Shown here one piece after another: positions 23,778-32,926 of a stretch of DNA of 64,000 nt. The notes beneath the pieces are model-generated. The model made no database searches. It was not told the origin of the DNA and saw only the letters and a list, made by a program, of their open reading frames with translations. Position numbers and translations under genes: made by a program. The stretch is from SABY01 sp964593705 (GTDB lineage: Bacteria > Bacteroidota > Bacteroidia > Bacteroidales > 4484-276): positions 47,644 to 111,643 of the forward strand of contig CAZQIV010000004.1 in the NCBI GenBank assembly GCA_964593705.1, read 5' to 3'. Numbering within the stretch: the first letter of the stretch is position 1; each line of letters opens with the position of its first letter.

Positions 23778-26700
23778 CTATTTCGACTTATCGGGGAAAG
23801 GTGGAACCTTTGGATATTCCATCGGATTATTGCGAAGGTCTTCCAAAAGTACTTCGATGGCTTTGTTGAGTTGCTCATCAACTCCCTCATATTCCAAAGC
23901 CGGGTCGTTTCTAACTTCTATATCCGGCGTAACACCCTGCCCTTCGATAATCCAATCTGTACCTTCGGAATTATAGTGGGCAAATTCAGGCTTGCGTAAA
24001 TCGCCGCCATCGATAAAGGGCAAACTTCCGCGGATGCCAACCACACCACCCCAGGTGCGGGTTCCGATAAGTTTACCGAGATTATGCTTCTTGAATTGGT
24101 AAGGGAACAAGTCGCCATCGGAAGCAGAATATCCATTAATCAAACAAACCATCGGCCCCAAAACCATTGCTCCGGGCGTAGGATCTCCAATGGTATTTCG
24201 TCCCATCTGCATCATCGACATTTCTCTTTTCAAACGTTCGATAATCATTGGCGAAACATTGCCGCCGCCATTACCACGATCGTCAATAATCAACGCTTTT
24301 TTGCGCATTTGCGGATAGAAATATTTTACAAACTCGTTCAAGCCACGCGGCCCCATATCAGGAATATGGATGTAGCCAATCTGACCGTTTGAAGCTTCGT
24401 TTACTTTGCGAATATTTTCATGCACCCATTCATAATAATATAAATCACTTTCATCATCGATGGGCTTAACCAGGACTTTTCTTGCATCTTTATCTGTAGC
24501 TGAAGAATTAACGCTTAACTCAACAATTTCGCCGGCTTTCCCGACCAGGGAGCGGTAAATATCGTCCATGTCTTTAGTGCTTTGGCCATTTACAGCAACA
24601 ATGTAATCGCCCTCGCTAACATCAACTCCAACTTCGCGCAATGGAGAAGTAACGGCTTTGTTCCAGTTTTGCCCTTCCAGGATTTTATCAATTTTGTAGT
24701 AACCTGAATTATCGCGGCTTAGTTTAGCGCCCAGCAACCCGGTTTTTACACGATCGGCTTTAATCCGATCTCCGCCACTTACATAGGCATGACCAACATT
24801 GAGCTCCCCAATCATTTCACCAATTACATAACTCAGGTCGTAACGGTTATTAACATAAGGAATCAGGGCATTGTACTTTTTATAAATATCGTCCCAGTCC
24901 AGGCCATGCATGTTGGGATCGTAGAAAAAGTCGCGCATTTGGCGCCACGATTCGTCATAAATTTGCTGCCATTCAACCCGGGGGTCAACCCAAAGTTTAA
25001 CATTGGAAACATCAATAAATTCATCAATTTTAACTTTGCTTGTTGGAGGATCAATTACAGCCCATTTACCTTTTTCCGAAACCAGCATTTTCTTACTATT
25101 TCCCGAAAGGACATAGCCCATGTTATTCCCCAATTCGACTTCTTTTTTCTTTTTCAGATCAAAAAATACGAAGGTTGAACCATCGCCACCGGATTTAAAC
25201 CTTGAGTAGTAAACACCTCCATCAACAGCCGTCAGACCCCAATAAGCGCCGGCTTCACCACTCACTTCCATTACCCTTTGAGTAATGCCGTCAAAATCAA
25301 TTTTTACAGTTAGCTCCTTTTCTTTATCCGCATCTTTATCTTTTGAATCAGACTTATCCACTTTGCTTTCCTTTTCAGTATCATCGCCCTCAATTTCTGC
25401 CTCATCGTTTTCCAATTCGAAAGGCGATTCGGTATCCTTAGTTAGCGTTACCATATAAACTTTCATCATATCGTTGTAGGCATGATTCCATTCCGTCCAA
25501 CTATAAACGGGGTTGAAAGAGCGAGCAGAAGTAAAATACATGTATTTTCCATCGGGGCTAAAGGATGGGTCTCCTGCATCAAACCATTCATCAGTCATGG
25601 GCTGAGAATTTCCTGTTTCAATGTTGTAGGCATAAATTCTGCCCACTTGCTCGAAACTTGGTTTTACGTAAGCCAGCCATTTGCCATCAGGGGTAAATGC
25701 ATAAGTTCTAAATTCTCCTTCATCGGTCTGATCGACAAGTGTTGTCTTTTTAGTTTCGATATCCACAATTTGCAATCTTTTCTTTTGATCGGTCCATGCA
25801 ATTTTTTTGCTGTCGGATGCCCATTCGAAACCGAATTTGTAGGTATCAGCATTTTTAGTCAACTGCACGGCTTCTTCACTCCCATCCGACTTGAGAATAT
25901 AAATTTCAGTTTCACCGGTTTTATCCGAAATAAAAGCAATCCACTTTCCATCGGGCGACCAATCCTGATTTCGATCGTGAGCACCATTGCTGTTGGTCAA
26001 ATTCTTTGTAATTCCACTTTTTACAGGAACAGAAAAAACATCGCCCCGCGAACCAAAAACAACACGTTTACCATCTGGTGAGGGAAAGCCTCCATTGATT
26101 TTTTTACTTCCATCTTTCCATTGGGGCCGGCTGGCCGCAAAATCATTCAAAATCTTTACTTCAATTTTAACGGGGGTTTGCGAATTCAGATCATAATAAT
26201 AAAGATATCCGCCATTTTCGTAAATAATGGCATTATCACCAAGCGAGGGGAATTTAATGTCGAATTTGGTATAATTGGTGAGTTTTTTTGTTTCCCTGGT
26301 TTTTGTATTGTAGGAGAATAGATTCATGGTGCGATCGCGGTCGGACAAGAAATAAATAACATCGCCATGCCACATCGGGAAAATATCCTGTGCATCATTA
26401 TTGGTAACATTTATTGTTTCTTTGGTTTTGAAATCATAAATCCAAACCTCATCGGCCATACCTCCTCTGTAATACTTCCAGGTGCGGAACTCACGAAAAA
26501 CCTGGTTGTATGCAAGTTTTTTCTTGTCGGGTGAAAAACTACAAAAACCGCCTGTGGGCAATGGTAACTCCTTAGATAAGCCACCCTTGGACGAAACTTC
26601 AAATAGTTGTCCCTGAAACGAATTAAAAGTTTGCTTGCGCGAACGATAAATAATGTATCCATCATCTTTCCAGGTCATTACAATATTGTTTGGCCCCATT

Positions 26701-27050
26701 CGATCCGACACATCATCGCGAGACAAAGTGGCCGTATAGGTGAGCCTTTCAGGGACACCTCCATCGGCAGGAATGCTGTAAACTTCGGTATTGCCATCGT
26801 ACTGGCCTGTGAAAGCAATGGTTTTTCCATCGGGAGAATATTTTGGAAAAAGTTCCAGGCCATCGTCATTGGTCAATTTGCGGGCAATACCACCCGACTT
26901 TGCAACTGTGAATAAATCGCCGGCATAGCTAAAAACCACCTGATCGCCGTGAATGGTAGGGAAGCGCATCAAGCGTGCTTCCTCATCCTGTGCAAACATT
27001 GTGGCTGAAATAAGCATTGCCACAAGAAATAAGAATTTGTTTTTGTTCAT
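23778..27050 (-). CDS. Tricorn-like protease (S41 family) with beta-propellers and PDZ
   Basis: 1090 residues with a signal peptide (residues 1-20, ending FAQ), so periplasmic or outer-membrane located rather than cytoplasmic like archaeal Tricorn. Residues ~25-560 are WD40/TolB-type propeller repeats (many SPDGK turns). A highly charged linker (~565-605) precedes the Tricorn core: ELNVGHAYVSGGD with the catalytic His, a PDZ domain (SEGDYIVAVNGQ), RGNGGG, the nucleophile in INGYSASDGDLFP and EGQGVTPD with the catalytic Glu. The family degrades oligopeptides. Monocistronic; the 3' end borders a family A repeat. Confidence 0.93.
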   Translation of the reverse strand: MNKNKFLFLVAMLISATMFAQDEEARLMRFPTIHGDQVVFSYAGDLFTVAKSGGIARKLTNDDGLELFPKYSPDGKTIAFTGQYDGNTEVYSIPADGGVPERLTYTATLSRDDVSDRMGPNNIVMTWKDDGYIIYRSRKQTFNSFQGQLFEVSSKGGLSKELPLPTGGFCSFSPDKKKLAYNQVFREFRTWKYYRGGMADEVWIYDFKTKETINVTNNDAQDIFPMWHGDVIYFLSDRDRTMNLFSYNTKTRETKKLTNYTKFDIKFPSLGDNAIIYENGGYLYYYDLNSQTPVKIEVKILNDFAASRPQWKDGSKKINGGFPSPDGKRVVFGSRGDVFSVPVKSGITKNLTNSNGAHDRNQDWSPDGKWIAFISDKTGETEIYILKSDGSEEAVQLTKNADTYKFGFEWASDSKKIAWTDQKKRLQIVDIETKKTTLVDQTDEGEFRTYAFTPDGKWLAYVKPSFEQVGRIYAYNIETGNSQPMTDEWFDAGDPSFSPDGKYMYFTSARSFNPVYSWTEWNHAYNDMMKVYMVTLTKDTESPFELENDEAEIEGDDTEKESKVDKSDSKDKDADKEKELTVKIDFDGITQRVMEVSGEAGAYWGLTAVDGGVYYSRFKSGGDGSTFVFFDLKKKKEVELGNNMGYVLSGNSKKMLVSEKGKWAVIDPPTSKVKIDEFIDVSNVKLWVDPRVEWQQIYDESWRQMRDFFYDPNMHGLDWDDIYKKYNALIPYVNNRYDLSYVIGEMIGELNVGHAYVSGGDRIKADRVKTGLLGAKLSRDNSGYYKIDKILEGQNWNKAVTSPLREVGVDVSEGDYIVAVNGQSTKDMDDIYRSLVGKAGEIVELSVNSSATDKDARKVLVKPIDDESDLYYYEWVHENIRKVNEASNGQIGYIHIPDMGPRGLNEFVKYFYPQMRKKALIIDDRGNGGGNVSPMIIERLKREMSMMQMGRNTIGDPTPGAMVLGPMVCLINGYSASDGDLFPYQFKKHNLGKLIGTRTWGGVVGIRGSLPFIDGGDLRKPEFAHYNSEGTDWIIEGQGVTPDIEVRNDPALEYEGVDEQLNKAIEVLLEDLRNNPMEYPKVPPFPDKSK

Positions 27051-27544
27051 AGTTTAAAATTTGATAAAATTTTTGAATGAATATTATTTGATAGGTCAAT
27101 CATAAGGAATTTGTCATTAATGAATTGATCCAGGGTATTTTTACAAAAAATAATATTGAAGCTAACAAAATTAAAAAATAATCGAATTAGTAATACTAAG
27201 GGATTCGGATGTAACCATTTTTATACCAATATTTTTATCTCTTTCAAATTAAGCAATTAAGCAATTAAAGCAGGTAAAAAACCTTTTTGTTAAATGTTCA
27301 CAAACTTACAAGACTTGTCCGAATGCGAACATTTAATATGCGTTTAAATGCGAAACTTCTCCATGTTTTAGATGCCCTGAAAACCACAATTGCAAAATTT
27401 TACCGGTAATTTCCGATGGATTCCCAAATTTCCCGGCATTTTTTGAGACCCGAAATTGTTCAACGCTCCCAAATTCTGATTCATCTTTTTCAAGCAATTT
27501 TTGAGGCATTTGTGTATCAACAAAATAAAACAAGTGTTTTGTTT

Positions 27545-27558
27545 TGAACAAATGTTCA
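27545..27558. promoter_or_regulatory. Palindrome TGAACA-AA-TGTTCA, candidate operator
   Basis: Perfect inverted repeat directly upstream of the TAnnTTTG element of the DUF134 gene. Half-sites recur as TGTTCA at 27294-27299 and GAACA at 27326-27330. Position fits autorepression or activation by the DUF134 protein. Confidence 0.6.
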
Positions 27559-27559
27559 T

Positions 27560-27567
27560 TACATTTG
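27560..27567 (+). promoter_or_regulatory. TAnnTTTG promoter element of the DUF134 gene
   Basis: TACATTTG, 22 bases before the ATG at 27589; rules out the TTG at 27544 as start. Confidence 0.6.
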
Positions 27568-27588
27568 CAGCCATATTTTTATAAAATA

Positions 27589-28191
27589 ATGTCACCACGT
27601 CCTAAACTTACACGAAAAGTATTAGACCCACCAGGTTTCAGAGGGTTTAAACCTTTTGGCTGCCCTGCAGTTTCGGGAAGTGAAATAAAATTGCTTTTAG
27701 AAGAATATGAAGCCATCAAACTGGCAGATTATGAAAAACTTTCACAAGTTGAGGCTGCAAAAAAAATGGAGGTTTCCCGTCCAACTTTCTCAAGAATTTA
27801 CGAAAGTGCCCGATATAAAATTTCAAAGGCCTTTCTTGAAATAAAACCTATTGTAGTGGAGGGAGGTAACATTGAACCGGTTGAGGACTGGCTTCACTGC
27901 AACGATTGCCAAACCATTTTTAAAATTAACAACCTGCAAGGGAATAGTTTAAACTGCCCGGTTTGCAAAAGCACAAATACCGACAAAATTAATACGCCGG
28001 AATCGGTAAGCATCGCCAAAGATGAACCTTCGGAAGATGTGTTTTGCATCTGTCCGAAATGCAATTATTCGCACCCACACATCCCCGGGCAACCTTGCCG
28101 CAGCAAATATTGTCCGAATTGTGAAGTAAGTTTGATAAGAGAAAATTCATTTCATCATAAAGAGCTTAAACGGAAATTAAAGAACATTTAA
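27589..28191 (+). CDS. DUF134-family DNA-binding protein with zinc-ribbon tail
   Basis: 200 residues from the ATG at 27589. The first ~95 residues are the DUF134 helix-turn-helix (SPRPKLTRKV, then KLSQVEAAKKMEVSRPTFSRI). The second half has two cysteine clusters: CNDCQ...CPVC (~103-125), and CICPKCNYSHPH...PCRSKYCPNC (~146-175), likely metal sites. DUF134 genes are often found with NifX/NifB-like metal-cluster proteins, and one follows here, so it may sense a metal or cluster and control that gene. A palindromic operator overlaps its promoter. Confidence 0.88.
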   Translation: MSPRPKLTRKVLDPPGFRGFKPFGCPAVSGSEIKLLLEEYEAIKLADYEKLSQVEAAKKMEVSRPTFSRIYESARYKISKAFLEIKPIVVEGGNIEPVEDWLHCNDCQTIFKINNLQGNSLNCPVCKSTNTDKINTPESVSIAKDEPSEDVFCICPKCNYSHPHIPGQPCRSKYCPNCEVSLIRENSFHHKELKRKLKNI

Positions 28192-28199
28192 ATAATATA

Positions 28200-28325
28200 A
28201 AAATGAGGTATTCCCGCCATGAGGGCGGGCAGGCTTTGATAATTATTAACACCCACTGGCACGAATGAAAACATCATTAAATATCATCCGTGCATCCCGC
28301 CAAAAGTCGGGCAGGCAGTGGCTAA
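28200..28325. repeat. Family E repeat interrupted by a 20-bp palindrome
   Basis: ATCCGTGCATC (28286-28296) is followed by a 20-bp CCGCC...GGC palindromic insert (28297-28316) and then AGTGGCT. At 2660-2677 the same sequence is continuous, showing the insert is separable. CCCGCC...GGGCGGG hairpin also at 28213-28230. Confidence 0.7.
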
Positions 28326-28335
28326 TTTTATACAG

Positions 28336-28671
28336 ATGAGAAAAATAGCAATTCCTTTAGTTAACAACATGTTGTGCAATCATTTTGGCCACAGCGAACA
28401 ATTTGTATTTATTGAAACTGACAACAGCAATATTGTAAAAGAAGAATTTGTTACACCCCCAACCCACGAGCCCGGATCAATACCGAAATGGCTTCATGAC
28501 CTTGGAGTTACTGATATAATTGCAGGTGGTATAGGGCAAAAGGCTATACAAATTTTATTGGGAAATAAGATTAATGTTTATGTGGGAGTAGCATCAAAAC
28601 CATCGAAAGAATTGGTAAATGAACTACTTGATGGAAGCCTGATTGCCGGTGTAAATCTTTGCGATCATTAA
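28336..28671 (+). CDS. NifX/NifB-family dinitrogenase iron-molybdenum cofactor-type protein
   Basis: 111 residues from the ATG at 28336; an in-frame GTG at 28318 lies within a repeat. Matches the short NifX-like family (PF02579): KIAIPLVNN at the start, CNHFGHSEQF (~15-24), and GGIGQKAIQILL in the middle. Family members bind iron-sulfur or molybdenum-containing clusters; free-standing copies are widespread in anaerobes that do not fix nitrogen. It follows the DUF134 gene by 144 bases with a repeat between. No nif genes are seen here, so a role in nitrogen fixation is not suggested. Confidence 0.9.
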   Translation: MRKIAIPLVNNMLCNHFGHSEQFVFIETDNSNIVKEEFVTPPTHEPGSIPKWLHDLGVTDIIAGGIGQKAIQILLGNKINVYVGVASKPSKELVNELLDGSLIAGVNLCDH

Positions 28672-28943
28672 ATCTATAACTCCACGCTTAAACCTAATCA
28701 TAAAGCTTGGATATTTTACTAAGTGAATCTTTGTGACCTTAGTGGCTTATGCCATAGGCATCACTATGTGAGTGGTAACCTGCTAAAATTCAACACTTAG
28801 ACACTTAGAACACTCAGTAGCACTAAGTAATAAAGAAAAAAGTAATATACTTTTTCTAAGAAAATATTCATGTTTATTAAATTAAGCAGGTATTCTGGAA
28901 TCAAAATATTGACTTGTGATTAGGTGGAAGTAATTTTAAAACA

Positions 28944-29819
28944 TTACTGCTTCAAAATCCAGGCATCTTTGTATTTGTCGCCCAAACTGCTTTTGGCTTT
29001 AAGGGCTTCTTGCTGAGAGGGATAATTCCCCAAAGAAACACGAAAGTTTCCACCGGATTTTAATACTGAAGGACTACGAAAACCCCGGGTTTTATATTTG
29101 GTTACTTCTGAATTTGCCAATACTTCATCATTAAAACTCGCTACAACAAGGTAATATCTTGGCCCTTTGGCTGTATTTGCCTTGTCCAAAGCTTTCGCTT
29201 TATCGATAAGTCGCCCGGCCATTTTGCCTGTTGAACATACTTTTACGCCCTGTTTTTCGTCACTTTCAACGCCAAACCAAACCACGGCATAACCTTTTAA
29301 CATGCCTACCCCAAAAGCGTTCCATTTTTTATCTTTCCAAATATCCTGGTTCAGCATCAAATCGTTGGAGGCTGACGATGATTGCCAAAGGTCAAAGACA
29401 ATTTCAGGAATGGCATCCACGCTTTCCCAAAAAGCTATCTCGTAACCCTTGCCCGGATATTTAGTAAGTTCTTTCGGCTTGGAAGTCATGCAGGAATTAT
29501 TAAATTTATCGCGGCCATAACAACATTCAACCCAATGCCCCTGATCAGACCACGAGTGCAAGTTGCAATGGGCTGTATCGGGATGGTTATAGTTCAAATC
29601 GCTTACATGCAATTTGGCCACATAACACAAATTTTCTGAAAGTGGAATCTCAGGGAGCTTATTTTCCTTCCTGTATTTATTTACAAGGTTGTAGAGCTTC
29701 AACTCTTCGCTTGAAATGCAAAAATCTTCGGGTATTTGATTTTGCGAATATCCCTGTAAAAACAGGCTACCCGCAAGAATTATCAATAAAAAATTTAATT
29801 TAAAAAACCTTTTCATCAT
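28944..29819 (-). CDS. Secreted CAP-domain protein with C-terminal SPOR domain
   Basis: 291 residues from the ATG at 29819 (a second ATG follows at 29816). The longer in-frame extension up to 30032 runs through a repeat and is not coding. Signal peptide at ~1-23 (ending GYSQ). A CAP/SCP-like domain (~35-200) has AKLHVSDL and DTAHCNLHSW, seven cysteines, and a conserved-looking GYAVVWFGVE strand. The last ~70 residues (YYLVVASFND ... SLGNYPSQQEALKA) are a SPOR domain, which binds denuded peptidoglycan, so the protein probably sits on the cell wall at division sites. Monocistronic. Confidence 0.8.
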   Translation of the reverse strand: MMKRFFKLNFLLIILAGSLFLQGYSQNQIPEDFCISSEELKLYNLVNKYRKENKLPEIPLSENLCYVAKLHVSDLNYNHPDTAHCNLHSWSDQGHWVECCYGRDKFNNSCMTSKPKELTKYPGKGYEIAFWESVDAIPEIVFDLWQSSSASNDLMLNQDIWKDKKWNAFGVGMLKGYAVVWFGVESDEKQGVKVCSTGKMAGRLIDKAKALDKANTAKGPRYYLVVASFNDEVLANSEVTKYKTRGFRSPSVLKSGGNFRVSLGNYPSQQEALKAKSSLGDKYKDAWILKQ

Positions 29820-29896
29820 TGCTTTATCTGATTTGGGTACAAAAATACAAAAGAATAATTCAAGTTGTGTTTTTAGTTTAATTGATGGAAAAATAG

Positions 29897-30040
29897 CATT
29901 AATTAGAGTTTGTCCTTTTAGTAATGTTTCCCGCAGATTTCGCTGATTAGCGCAGAATAAATCTGCGCTAATCAGCGAAATCTGCGGGAAATTTTTTTCT
30001 CCTTGATAGAGGCCGACTTTATGGACACGCACTAATTATT
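29897..30040. repeat. MITE-like repeat, family A, with perfect 30-bp hairpin
   Basis: Outer ends AATTAGAGTTTGTCC and GACTTTATGGACACGCACTAATT. Arms 29927-29956 and 29962-29991 are perfect reverse complements with a 5-base loop. Compared with 34529-34588, TTAGCGC/GCGCTAA here is TTTGCGC/GCGCAAA there, a compensated base-pair change. Confidence 0.9.
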
Positions 30041-30140
30041 GGCTATTCAAATAATCTAAAAATGGTTTTGAATTTTTTTCATCGTTTATCACTTTTATAG
30101 GATGGCCAAATAACTAATAAGCTATCAATTAACTCAAAAA

Positions 30141-31337
30141 CTATTTTTGCATTAAGGTATTCACTGCAATCCAAGCCATCAGGCTCATACCGGTTTGCAG
30201 GCTTTTTTCGTCCACATTAAAGGTTGGTGTATGCAGGCTGGAATTTATCCCTAATGATTCGTTTGCCACGCCAAGCCTGTAAAAACATGACGGAACTTCA
30301 TTGGCAAAATAAGAAAAATCCTCGGCAGTCATGCGAATGGGAAGTTCAATTACATTTTCTTTTCCCAATAGTTCGATAGCCCATCCGCGTGCATTTTCGG
30401 TGATTTGGGGATCGTTGTAAACAAAGGGGTAGCCGGCATCCACAAAAACATCGCAACTCCCGCCCATACCTTCGGCAATTGATTGTGCCATTTTCGTAAT
30501 TTTTTGATGGGCTTCTTTTCTCCACTTTTCATCAAAAGTGCGGATAGTACCTGCAATTTTTACTTCGTTGGGAATAATGTTGGTTTGCCCATCGCCGATA
30601 ATCCTACCAAAGGAAAGAACCGTAGGCATTTCGGGTGAGTTGTGGCGGCTCACTATTTGCTGCAATGCCACAATAATGTGAGAAGCGATTAAAATCGGGT
30701 CGATATTCCGTGATGGCTGCGCAGCATGGCCGCCTTTGCCTTTTACCGTAAGAAATATTTCATCAGTTGAAGCCATGTACTGACCGCTTCTAAAACCAAC
30801 TTTCCCGGCTTCGAGTTCAGGATAAACATGCTGGCCAAAAACATGCTTTGGTCTTGGATTTTCCAGAGCCCCGGCCTTAATCATTTGTATTGCGCCTCCG
30901 GGGTAGCGTTCTTCTGAAGGCTGAAAAAACAATTTCACTGTACCTTCAAAATCATCTTTTAATTCACTCAATATTTTAGCAGTCCCCAGCAACGATGAAG
31001 TATGCACATCATGACCGCAGGCATGCATCACACCATTGTTTTTCGATTTATAATCCAGATCGTTGGCCTCAAGTATGGGCAAGGCATCCATGTCAGCGCG
31101 AAGGGCAATTGTTTTTTTTTCGGGATTTTTCCCATAAATCAAGGCAACAATCCCGGTTTTGGCAATTCCTTTTTCGTAGGCTATTCCAAACTCATCAAGT
31201 AGTGCAGCCACGTAAGCTGAGGTCTGGTATTCCTGCATCGAAAGCTCGGGATTGGCGTGAATATGCCTGCGCCATGAAATAACTTCGTGGTGATAAATTT
31301 TACTAAGCTCTAAAATTCTATTTTTAAGATCGTTCAT
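30141..31337 (-). CDS. M20-family amidohydrolase (N-acyl-amino acid / peptide deacylase)
   Basis: 398 residues, standard length. Metal ligands are visible: HACGHDVHTSSLLG (~104-117), PSEERYPGGA (~138), GQHVYPE (~167), and AEDFSYFANEVPSCFYRLG near 345. Belongs to the M20D group (IAA-amino acid hydrolase, N-acetyl-diaminopimelate deacetylase, hippurate hydrolase) and hydrolyses N-acyl amino acids in the cytoplasm; substrate not decidable from sequence. Monocistronic, with a family A repeat ~100 bases after its stop. Confidence 0.92.
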   Translation of the reverse strand: MNDLKNRILELSKIYHHEVISWRRHIHANPELSMQEYQTSAYVAALLDEFGIAYEKGIAKTGIVALIYGKNPEKKTIALRADMDALPILEANDLDYKSKNNGVMHACGHDVHTSSLLGTAKILSELKDDFEGTVKLFFQPSEERYPGGAIQMIKAGALENPRPKHVFGQHVYPELEAGKVGFRSGQYMASTDEIFLTVKGKGGHAAQPSRNIDPILIASHIIVALQQIVSRHNSPEMPTVLSFGRIIGDGQTNIIPNEVKIAGTIRTFDEKWRKEAHQKITKMAQSIAEGMGGSCDVFVDAGYPFVYNDPQITENARGWAIELLGKENVIELPIRMTAEDFSYFANEVPSCFYRLGVANESLGINSSLHTPTFNVDEKSLQTGMSLMAWIAVNTLMQK

Positions 31338-31526
31338 TCTGAGTCTATTTATTGAAAAACAAAGATATTAATACGATTAGCACCAAAAGGATTTCAATTC
31401 CAAATTACGAAATTTTCACAATCTACCCATATGGCCAAGAAGGCACTAATTACCTCTGCGAAATTTCATTATTGGGGTGTTCAATTGCTTACTCATTATT
31501 TTTGCCAAATTGGTATTTCTTATTTT

Positions 31527-31604
31527 TGAACACGGATGACGCGGATTTAACTGATTTACACAGATCAGTGTTAATCCGCATCATCAGTGTTATCCGTGTT
31601 CTTA
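31527..31604. repeat. Long imperfect inverted repeat
   Basis: ACACGGAT...GGATT...TGAT pairs with ATCA...AATCC...ATCCGTGT across 31527-31604. The surrounding 31338-31750 holds no convincing gene: the open frame from 31352 runs through this hairpin and has no recognisable features. Confidence 0.7.
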
Positions 31605-31750
31605 TCCTTTAAAAAAATCACCAACTATTTTTATATTTCTTTCAATCAAAGGCAATTCATTTAATTGGATGAAAAAATGGTTCAGCTTTTTCGTAGAGAA
31701 TTTTTTATCAGATGATTGATATTAGTATTTAATTTAACACCTCAATTTTA

Positions 31751-32440
31751 TTATCTATTCTGTATTTCCTCTAAAAACTTTTTCTCAACCAAATCACTTT
31801 TCTTAAGCACCTGCCTTGTCCAGTCCAATACAACATCTAATTTTTCATCTTCGGTAAGTTGCCAGGGTATATCGGAGTTTCGCAATTTTTCAGAAAGGTA
31901 AAATAAGCAAAGTGCCGCTGAAACTGAAATATTGAAACTTTCGGTAAAACCGTACATGGGTATCTTCATGTATTCATCGGCCATTGCCAGGGCATCATCG
32001 GTAAGGCCACGCATTTCGGTGCCAAATAGCAAAGCTACGGGCCCTTTACTGAGGTCAAGTACTTGCAAATTTACATCATCTTTATGGGGAGTGGTGGCCA
32101 CAATTCGGTAGCCTTTGTCCCTGAGAGATTGGATGGCGGTGGGCGTATTATTCCCTGCTTCGGTATATTTTACAAGGTTTAACCACTTTGACGATCCCAA
32201 CGCAACATCAGGATTCACTTCGTAAATATTTTGATTTTCGATGATGTGTACATCCTGAATCCCAAAGCAGTCGCAACTTCGCAAAACGGCACTCGCGTTA
32301 TGTGGCTGGTAAATATCTTCCAAAACCACGGTAAGGTAGCGCGTACGATTTTCGATAATTTTTTGAAAAAGCGAGTTTTTATTCTCAGAAATAAATTGAG
32401 ATAAATGTTCTAAAAGTGCCTGTTTGGTTTCCTTTTCCAT
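31751..32440 (-). CDS. SpoU/TrmH-family RNA 2'-O-methyltransferase
   Basis: 229 residues starting at the ATG at 32440; the ORF can be extended to 32527 but a TAnnTTTG element lies in that extension. The SPOUT signatures are present: NASAVLRSCDCFGI (motif 1), LLFGTEMRGLTDDAL (motif 2), and FTESFNISVSAALCLFYL (motif 3). The N-terminal helical part and the FTESFNISVSAA string resemble TrmH, the tRNA Gm18 methyltransferase, more than 23S rRNA RlmB. S-adenosylmethionine-dependent, cytoplasmic. Confidence 0.9.
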   Translation of the reverse strand: MEKETKQALLEHLSQFISENKNSLFQKIIENRTRYLTVVLEDIYQPHNASAVLRSCDCFGIQDVHIIENQNIYEVNPDVALGSSKWLNLVKYTEAGNNTPTAIQSLRDKGYRIVATTPHKDDVNLQVLDLSKGPVALLFGTEMRGLTDDALAMADEYMKIPMYGFTESFNISVSAALCLFYLSEKLRNSDIPWQLTEDEKLDVVLDWTRQVLKKSDLVEKKFLEEIQNR

Positions 32441-32487
32441 TGCTTTGCGCTGAAATTTAGAAGTATTGATAAGTTCAAAATATTTTG

Positions 32488-32495
32488 CAAATTTA
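32488..32495 (-). promoter_or_regulatory. TAnnTTTG promoter element of the TrmH-like gene
   Basis: Minus-strand TAAATTTG, about 47 bases before the ATG at 32440, which argues for that start. Confidence 0.5.
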
Positions 32496-32642
32496 TTTGA
32501 AAATCTACTTATCCAAGGAGAAAACATAAAAAATCACCCACTTAATTAGGTTATTTTAGATATTTTTGTTCCCATATCAAAAGTTACCACCCATTTTGGG
32601 AAGGAAACAATATGATAAAGAAAAGAGTAAGAGCAAATAGAT

Positions 32643-32650
32643 TAACTTTG
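32643..32650 (+). promoter_or_regulatory. TAnnTTTG promoter element of the toxin-antitoxin pair
   Basis: TAACTTTG, 19 bases before the ATG at 32669. Confidence 0.5.
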
Positions 32651-32668
32651 TATAAAAAATAAAGTAAA

Positions 32669-32926
32669 ATGGAACATCTAATATCAATAAGTTATCCGGA
32701 ATCTTTAGCGTTTTCACTCAAAATGGGAGATCAGGAATTTAGGAGTGAAATAAAAATACTTTCGCTTGTAAAACTATATGAATTAGGTAAAATATCATCA
32801 GGACTTGCGGCAAAGTTATTGGGTATAAATCGGGTTGATTTTCTTGATTTACTTGAAAAATATAATGTATCATATTTTCATCAAGGACTTGAAAACGAAT
32901 TAGAATCAGATTTAAAAAATGCATAG
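32669..32926 (+). CDS. UPF0175-family antitoxin
   Basis: 85 residues. Short helical protein with the UPF0175 pattern: AVKLYELGKISSGLAAKLLGINRVDFLDLLEKY-type helix-turn-helix (residues ~34-66 here, from KLYELG to LLEKY). Its last 8 bases overlap the start of the downstream PIN-like gene, the usual arrangement of an antitoxin preceding its toxin. Antitoxins of this kind bind both the toxin and the shared promoter. Confidence 0.8.
   Translation: MEHLISISYPESLAFSLKMGDQEFRSEIKILSLVKLYELGKISSGLAAKLLGINRVDFLDLLEKYNVSYFHQGLENELESDLKNA

Noticed and set aside
29820..30032. 71-codon N-terminal extension of the CAP-SPOR gene
   Set aside because: Passes through the family A hairpin, and a signal peptide begins at the ATG at 29819/29816.
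31352..31612. 86-codon frame on the plus strand
   Set aside because: Runs through a long inverted repeat, no recognisable domain, and sits convergent/divergent to real genes without a start signal.
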